This document shows positions 58,040-64,000 of a stretch of 64,000 nt of DNA, one piece after another. The notes beneath the pieces are model-generated. The model searched no databases. It saw only the letters and a program-made list of their open reading frames with translations, and was not told where the DNA came from. The number at the start of each line of letters is the position of its first letter. The first letter of the stretch is position 1. The position numbers and the translations under genes are program-made. This stretch comes from Silene latifolia (taxonomy: Eukaryota > Streptophyta > Magnoliopsida > Caryophyllales > Caryophyllaceae), in the NCBI RefSeq assembly GCF_048544455.1, contig NC_133531.1:62782099-62846098 (forward strand), in the 5' to 3' direction.

Positions 58040-58332
58040 GTTTGGGTATTGTCGGCATCGGTTCCTTGCAATAGCCGATGGGAATGAGAAAGTAATAAAT
58101 TATCCTCCACTAAAAATATGTTGACATCGGTTATGATTAAATAGCCGATGGCAATAAAACAACATTTACATCGGTTTTTTATAGCGAACCGATGCCAATA
58201 GTAGAAAAACGTTAATGGCATCGGTTATATAACAACAGCCGATGCCAAAATAGCTCTAAATTACATTTGCCATCGGTTTCTATTAGAACCGATGCCAATA
58301 AGCCGATGCCAATTGCCTTTTTTGTACTATTG
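58040..58332. repeat. CACTA right terminal and subterminal repeats (5' end)
   Basis: About 11 GGCATCGGTT-type motifs in both orientations, ending in GCCTTTTTTGTACTATTG. The terminus read inward is CAATA rather than CACTA. TSD tag follows at 58333-58335. Confidence 0.92.
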
Positions 58333-58335
58333 TAG

Positions 58336-59309
58336 ATTGGATCTAGACACGTACTCAGAAAGTTTTGTAATGCAAATGTATACATTACGAAAGGAGAACA
58401 AGTATGTAGCAAGGTTGAGCAGGGAGTTGCTAAGACCTACTTACAATGCCTATTCATAGGCTTAACATGATGAGTCATGTCATTTCAATTGGATTGAGAT
58501 GAACAACTACATACAAGATCAAATTAGATTATAGAATATGAAATAATAATCAGGCATTGACTATTCATATGTGATAATCGCATTTGTTGTTCGAGTTTTA
58601 CTTTAAAACTCTTTTATTATACTTTGTTACATCCAAACGGGTTGTATGACGATATTGAACCCCGTTAAAGTGAACCCGGATTAACATAGTATTCGCCCAT
58701 AGTCACTTGTATGAGGTGACGTCTCGAAGTGACTAGAGTGTGATGCGATTTATGGCAAGTTCAGTGCCATACAGTCATGTGACATGACTAGTCGATCACA
58801 TAGGTGGTATTAGGAACACTTTGTCGGGCAGTGACCGCTTATAGAGTTCTGGCAAATTTATATAGCCTGGTCGTGGCGAGAGCTACTATAGTATTCTAAT
58901 GAGTCGATTCTTTTGACTATAGACTGTTCGCCTAAGATGGCACAGTTTCAGATTAGCTTTGATTTATGTTACTACGACCTTCGTAAATGGGGTCAAATGG
59001 GCATATTTTGGGTTATGATGGTTGTGGCTAGTCGAAGGGAATAGTGCGATAGGAATTGTCTACCCCCTTGTCGGGTTAAAACAATATCTCGGGGCCACTC
59101 GAGGAGTAATGAACTGGAAATGCGTGGCCACGCTCGGAAGGTATCTATGGTAGAAAATTCCGGTCAATCGATTATTCTCCCGGATCGAGGAAACCACTCT
59201 CGATATGATCACTTGCAAGTACGACCCGAAAGACACCTTGCATTGAGTGGGAGATAGTAATAGGACAAGAGAATTGGTGACGCACACTTGTCGAGGACAA
59301 GTGGGAGAT
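58336..59309 (+). other. Copia-A 3' noncoding module
   Basis: Continuation of copia-A beyond the CACTA insertion, homologous to 36270-37248. It ends in the polypurine tract ACAAGTGGGAGAT. No coding sequence. Confidence 0.8.
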
Positions 59310-60626
59310 TGTTGGAATATGTGTCCTCCGACAATAATGCGATCACAATTGTCGATCATATTGATCACATATTTAAATCTAATAACAAGAATACGAAAGG
59401 GATGATACATTACATATATAGTCAACTGGTCCACACATATCGGTAATGATTGGCTGGCTAGAGTTTGACATTACTGTCGTGCAACGGTGGTGATCAGTTG
59501 ATCCCTTGAGGTCACACCTAAAGGACGATTCCCTTAATTGAAAAAAGGTTAATTAATTGTATGTCGATACAGATTAATTAATTCCTTAAAATTAAACAAA
59601 TTATTATCATAAGAGAGAAAATGACATCTTATTATAATGTGATTAAATAAGATTTTATTTAGTAATTTAAGAAGTTATATTACTAAAATTAATCGGTGTT
59701 TGCGAAACACGCGAGATGAGAATGATAAGTTAGTTATAATTACAAGATGTTGTGAATTATACTAACTAGTATTTAAATGACCATTTTATGTGAAAGTAAT
59801 TTTGAATTACTAGTCAATTTGTTAAATGTGATTTATTTAATTTGTAAATGATATTTAATTTGTTAAATATGTATTTTAAATTAAAACATGACATAAGACA
59901 TGTCACATGTCACATGACATATAATTATACAATTGACAAAAATAAACTGGACTCCATATTACACATAATAACCGAAATATTGGTGGGCATTTTTAGTAGT
60001 TTTGTCTTATTCATTTGTCTTATTCATTTGTCTATGACACTTGATAGTGACTTGACTATGACAAAGCCTTACACTAATTAGTCTTGTGAAGACAAAAAGG
60101 AAAAAGAAAAATGGTCCTATAACCCTAATGCCCACCGGTTTTGTGAAGAAAATAGAGAGATTTATTCCCTCAATTATTCCATTCTCTCATGTTTAATAAA
60201 ACACACAACATTCTCTCTCTTGTTCTTCATAAAATCAAGTTTTATGAATCAAATTTATACAAATCAATCACTAATAATACTAGTAGTAGTATATGAGTAT
60301 TAGTAACCGATTTTAAGGAAAACCACATTACAAATATCTAGTACATATTATTTTGTGGGATTTTGGGATAGTCTTGGGTGCTACTTATTGGAGGGCTTCT
60401 ATTTTGAAGTCATGGATGATCATCCTAATGTATTTTCTAGCTCAAGAACAAATGAAGGTAGGTGACCTTCATTTGTGCCCATTTGGCCGAATTTATGATG
60501 GTGAGAAAACGATTTTCTTATCTCTTGTTATTTAGTTTGCATACATAAGATCAACAATTTTTTTATGACTAAAAAAATTAATTCATATATGAATATGTAA
60601 ATTAATGAGATTAATTATTTCTAACA
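59310..60626 (+). repeat. Copia-A 3' LTR
   Basis: 1317 bp, TGTTGGAATATG to TTTCTAACA, followed by the aaacc target-site copy (60627-60631). Confidence 0.95.
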
Positions 60627-60631
60627 AAACC

Positions 60632-61302
60632 AACATGAGGGATTCATGCTTAATTTAATATGTTTTCATAATTTATTTGCTTGCTTGTTGTGATCTCAAC
60701 TTATGCACATGTTATGCTTGATGAAATGCGAGCCTGTGAATCCTTGCATTTTTTACCCATCACTTACCTTTTCAATGAGACTTGTAAGACATAAACCAAC
60801 TCGAGTCTTATTAGACCATGCATATAGTTGAGTAGGGAGGATTAAGTCGACTTGTAGGTGTTGTACAATCTAATCAATTCGGCTCCGGGACCCAAACCTT
60901 CCTAGGATTGTAAGATATAAACCAACTCGATCCATCACAATAATAATTGCTTGCTTATAATTTGAGAATATGTTTGTATGATCAATTCTCATGAATCCCC
61001 TATGACCCCATGACACCCTAGTGCTTCTAATCAATTGTTTACATCTCATTTTAATCGTCTTGCTTGTTTACTTTTATTGCTATTTAGTTTAGTAATCTTC
61101 TTACCTCAACCCAAATTGTGACACCCCTAGACACCGCTACTCGCAATCGAAAATCCTACATCAATACCTGTACCTTGGGATCCGACCTTTACTTGCCTCC
61201 TTACTAATAGTAGATTTGTTTGTGAAGTTATAAATATTGTTTTGGTCTAGGTGCTCCTAACGACAAGTAACCGAAAATTAAGCTCCAAGTGAGCCACGAC
61301 CA
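60632..61302 (+). repeat. Athila 5' LTR, right part
   Basis: Resumes the LTR interrupted at 13407, colinear with 541-1140 and 1-480. It ends at CACGACCA shortly before the primer-binding site. Confidence 0.82.
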
Positions 61303-61306
61303 AAAA

Positions 61307-61325
61307 TGGCGTCGTTGCCAGGGAC
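61307..61325 (+). other. Athila primer-binding site
   Basis: TGGCGTCGTTGCCAGGGAC, the form used by Athila/Tat-clade elements, four bases past the inferred LTR end. Confidence 0.75.
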
Positions 61326-61441
61326 GGTGTTAACTTGATTTGATTTTCTTAGATTGTTATTAGTTGTGTCTTTCTTTGCCTTGGGAAAGTAAAATTCCTC
61401 AAGGTTTGTTCTAATTGTTTTCAAGTTGTTTGATATTTTGC

Positions 61442-62278
61442 ATGTCTATAAGATCACAATGTAACTTGTTACCCATTGATCACGAAATTGAAAGGACTTT
61501 GACAACCAATAGAAGACTTGCTAGAGGTACTTTGAAAGGTATTGGTGAGGTTGTAGATATTCAACCAAATACTATTGAGTTCATCAACCCTTTTGCAAGA
61601 GAAGGTGAGGAGAACCCAACACAAAATCCAACACAAAATCAACCCACAACGCCTAAATTTTCATCACATTCCGTACCAACCGAGGAGAACCTACCCAATG
61701 GTACTCCCACACCACAACACTTAACCGGAAATTTCATTGCTAAATCCGCATTTATCCAATTAGTCGAAAGAAGCCAATTTGGGGGGATGCATAGTGAAGA
61801 CCCTCACTCTCACATGGAGACTTTTTGTGACTATTGTGATGCGATTTCACAAACCGGTGTGACTCAAGACCAAAATCGATGGGTCTTATTTCCTTTTTCT
61901 CTAATTGGCACCGCAAAACAATGGTTGAAAAGCCTTGATAAGGCTACTCTTGGAATTGACTCTTGGAAGAAGTTGGCTCTAGCTTTCTACAAAAAATTCG
62001 AACCTCCGGAAAAGACTAACATGCTAAGAGCTCAAATTACGGGTTTTAAGCAAAGGGATGAAGAATCTTTGTATGAAGCTTGGGAGCGGTTCAAAGGAAT
62101 TTGTCGCTCATGTCCTCATCATGGACTTAGCGAGTGGTTCTTGGTACAACAATTTTGGAATGGTCTTTATGAAGACTCAAGAAACATTCTCAACATGGGA
62201 TCAAATGGTATGTTCACCGAAGTTGACGATAATCAAACTTGGAACAAGATTGAGGAAATGGCGGTCCATAATTCATAA
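61442..62278 (+). pseudogene. Athila-type gag, capsid region
   Basis: An open stretch with the Athila gag signature: F-G-G-M-H-S-E-D-P-H-S-H, then L-F-P-F-S-L-I-G-T-A-K-Q-W-L, then F-E-P-P-E-K-T and S-L-Y-E-A-W-E-R-F-K, then C-P-H-H-G-L. It forms the virus-like particle in the family. The start at M-S-I-R-S-Q is preferred over an ATG nine codons upstream, but this is uncertain. It is treated as a fossil; the visible coding region is not continuous with what follows. Confidence 0.85.
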
Positions 62279-62320
62279 TATAGTAGACCTCGCAAGGCTA
62301 CTAGAGGAGGAAAACATGAA

Positions 62321-64000
62321 GTGGACTCTATTACTCAATTGGGTGCTCAACTTAGTGCTCATATTGATACCATTAACTTGAAGTTTGAGAAGTCTATGGC
62401 TAAACTTGAAGAAGCCTCAAAGTCACCAAAGCATCATGTTAATGCCATGGTAGCATCTTCATCAATCCCAAGTGGGATATGTGAGAATTGTGGAACTTTG
62501 GGACATGACCAAAGTGAATGTAGGGGAACAAATGAGCAAGTGAATGCTTTTCAAGCATACAAGAGTAGTACCCTTTATTCCAATTATTACAATGAAAACA
62601 CCAAATTCCACCCAAATCTCTCATACAAAAGCCAAAATGTTCAAAACCCTCAACAAACATACACCACACCTCCCATGAGAAACCAAAATCAAAGACCCTT
62701 TTTCAACCAAAACCAAGGTTACCAAAATCAAACTCCATACAATCAACAAATGACCAAGGTTTTAATGTTCAAAAAGCGGTCTTCCAAATGCAAAAGAATC
62801 AACAAGAATTTTTCACTCAAATGCAAAAAGATAGCCAAGCAAAGGACATCACCATCAACAACATCCTAGCCCACACAAAAATGTTGGAAACTCAATTGAC
62901 CCAACTAGCATCTTCAAACTCTCAAAGACAAAAGGGGCAATTACCACCTCAAGGTAATCCCCCAAGACATGAAACGGTTAGTGCCATTCACTTGAGGAGT
63001 GGTACGAAATATAAAGGACCGAAGAAGCAAGTTGAGGATGAAGTTGTGGAAGCTAGTGACAAAGAAGGAGTTGTGCAAAACTCTAAAGAAAATGAACCAA
63101 CAAAAGAAGAAGTTTCAAAGAAAAATGAAGAAAAAGCCAAGGAGAAGGAGCCCATTGTGATTAGACTTCCATTCCCGAGTCGTCAAGCTAAACCTAAGTT
63201 TAATGACCAACTTGGAAAATTTATGGAAATTGTGAAGAATTTGGAAGTCTCGATTCCTTTCACGGAATTAATCAATCACGTGTCGGCCTATGCAAAGCAC
63301 ATGAAGGACATCCTTACAAAAAAGAAGTCGATCCGGAAGCTTGAAACTATCGCCTTCACTAAGGTGAGTAGTGCAATCCTTCAAGGGAGTTCACCTCCGA
63401 AACTTAAAGACCCGGGAAGCTTCTCAATACCGTGTACCATTGGCGACACCACGATCAACAAGGCTTTGTGTGACCTAGGAGCAAGCGTGAGTGTTATGCC
63501 GTATTCGGTTAGTAAAAGACTAGGGATGGTAGAGCTTAAATGTACCAACATCACACTCCAAATGGCCGATAGATCGACGAAGACACCGTTAGGGATATGG
63601 GAAGATGTTCCCGTGAGAATCGGCAAATTCTTCATCCCGGTGGACTTTGTCATTGTTGACATGGAAGAAGACTCCAATATTCCGATCATCCTTGGTAGAC
63701 CTTTCTTGCACACCGCGGGTGCGGTGATAGATGTGAAGCACGGAGAGCTTACTCTAGAAGTAGGAGACGAGACCATAACTTTCAATCTTGACAAGACCAT
63801 GAGAGCTCCCCGTTTGCATGAACCATGCTTTATGGTTGATCACTATAGCCGGAAGGATGATAGGAAGAAGTCGGAATTCCAATGGAAGAAGAAAGTTGAT
63901 AATGCTCCATCAAAAGAGCAAGAGAATAGCAACAAAGAGAGCTTGAAAAGCTCACCCATGACAAGTGAAGAGGATGGCCTCATTGGCCAAAACAAGAAAG
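62321..64000 (+). pseudogene. Athila-type nucleocapsid and protease region (runs off window)
   Basis: A CCHC knuckle C-E-N-C-G-T-L-G-H-D-Q-S-E-C lies at about 62480-62522. A glutamine/asparagine-rich segment and the A-I-H-L-R-S-G block follow. Then the aspartic protease appears, with C-D-L-G-A-S-V-S-V-M-P (about 63469-63501) and I-I-L-G-R-P-F-L. This order is that of Athila gag-protease. The last kilobase is open to the window edge. It is treated as a fossil with perhaps one break in view. Confidence 0.82.

Larger units (their letters stand above)
55516..58040 (-). other. CACTA 5' region upstream of the transposase
   Basis: About 2.5 kb, AT-rich, without a convincing gene. It should hold the promoter and first leader exon of the element, but I cannot point to either. 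It contains a SINE-like piece (56110-56222), a Stowaway MITE (56725-56813) and a 20-bp direct repeat at 57431-57470. Confidence 0.6.
19859..58332 (-). mobile_element. CACTA (En/Spm-type) DNA transposon
   Basis: The left terminus is CACTAGTACAAAAAAGGC. The right terminus, read inward, is CAATAGTACAAAAAAGGC. TSD is tag. Subterminal regions are dense in GGCATCGGTT in both orientations. It carries two minus-strand genes: TNP2-type transposase (52240-55515) and a 13-exon Transposase_24/Ulp1-type gene (20494-51205). The 5' end is therefore the right terminus. Its own length is about 12.2 kb after removing copia-B and copia-C, normal for an autonomous CACTA. Each gene has one in-frame stop, so this copy is probably recently inactivated. 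It also holds a host-gene fragment, two LINE tails, a Stowaway MITE and a SINE-like piece. Confidence 0.95.
13408..60626 (+). mobile_element. Copia-A (Ty1/copia), host of the CACTA transposon
   Basis: The 5' LTR is 13408-14711 and the 3' LTR 59310-60626 (TGTTGGAATATG to TTTCTAACA). The primer-binding site CGGTATCATGAGCC starts at 14714, and the polypurine tract ACAAGTGGGAGAT abuts the right LTR. TSD is aaacc. Its own internal DNA is 14712-19858 and 58336-59309; the rest is nested insertions. Coding remnants are heavily decayed. The two LTRs show about 30 differences over 1.3 kb by eye, so it is moderately old and older than the elements inside it. Confidence 0.93.
12301..64000 (+). mobile_element. 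Athila-type Ty3/gypsy element, split by the nest, running off the window
   Basis: The 5' LTR begins TGATGTGACC at 12301 and is interrupted after 13407 by copia-A. It resumes at 60632 and ends near 61302 (CACGACCA). A primer-binding site (TGGCGTCGTTGCCAGGGAC, about 61307) follows, of the TGGCGCCGTTGCC type used by Athila/Tat elements. Gag starts near 61445, and the protease region reads to the window end. Reverse transcriptase, integrase and the 3' LTR lie outside, so age and completeness cannot be judged. The visible internal part has at least one or two interruptions. Confidence 0.85.

Noticed and set aside
57618-58412. Minus-strand open stretches near the right CACTA end
   Set aside because: They fall in the leader and subterminal repeats and match no CACTA protein.

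Overview
This window is heterochromatin-like plant DNA. Ty1/copia, Ty3/gypsy (Tekay-type chromovirus and Athila-type), CACTA, LINE, SINE-like and Stowaway sequences are stacked on one another. I found no intact host gene, tRNA, rRNA or CRISPR array. The AT-rich noncoding DNA, GT-AG introns in the CACTA genes and plant-specific transposon clades point to a flowering plant, probably a eudicot. I cannot name the species. The only host-derived coding sequence recognised is a fragment of a DUF579 / glucuronoxylan-methyltransferase-like gene carried inside the CACTA transposon.

Layout. 1-1140: two partial Athila-type LTR ends in tandem. 1145-1440: fragment of a LINE endonuclease (minus). 1709-3652: 3' part of a copia element (minus) with its LTR. 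3653-4517: unassigned repeat DNA. 4518-12188: a broken Tekay-type chromovirus (minus), whose LTR and 5' region carry arrays of the palindrome ACTCGATCGAGT. From 12301 to beyond the right edge: an Athila-type element (plus) whose 5' LTR is split by the nest described next; its gag and protease regions lie at 61.4-64.0 kb.

The nest was resolved with target-site duplications (TSDs). Copia-A (13408-60626, TSD aaacc) sits in the Athila LTR. A CACTA transposon (19859-58332, TSD tag) sits in the 3' part of copia-A. Copia-B (20869-38516, TSD gttct) and copia-C (38795-47429, minus, TSD gcaat) sit in the CACTA. A large-LTR, non-coding gypsy element (21092-30419, minus, TSD ctctt) sits in the 5' LTR of copia-B. 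That makes five layers.

The CACTA element is about 12.2 kb once nested DNA is subtracted, and it is nearly complete. It has subterminal GGCATCGGTT repeats, a TNP2-type transposase gene (52240-55515) and a second, 13-exon gene (20494-51205) encoding a Transposase_24-like N-terminus and a Ulp1/C48 protease-like C-terminus. Both genes read on the minus strand, so the right terminus is the 5' end of the element. Each gene is open except for one in-frame stop; in the second gene the stop sits at the codon expected for the catalytic cysteine. The last intron holds the captured host fragment and has been swollen from about 0.86 kb to 27 kb by copia-B, copia-C and the gypsy element.

The copia and gypsy elements are fossils as regards coding, but several have nearly identical LTRs. 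This suggests recent movement with proteins supplied by relatives elsewhere.
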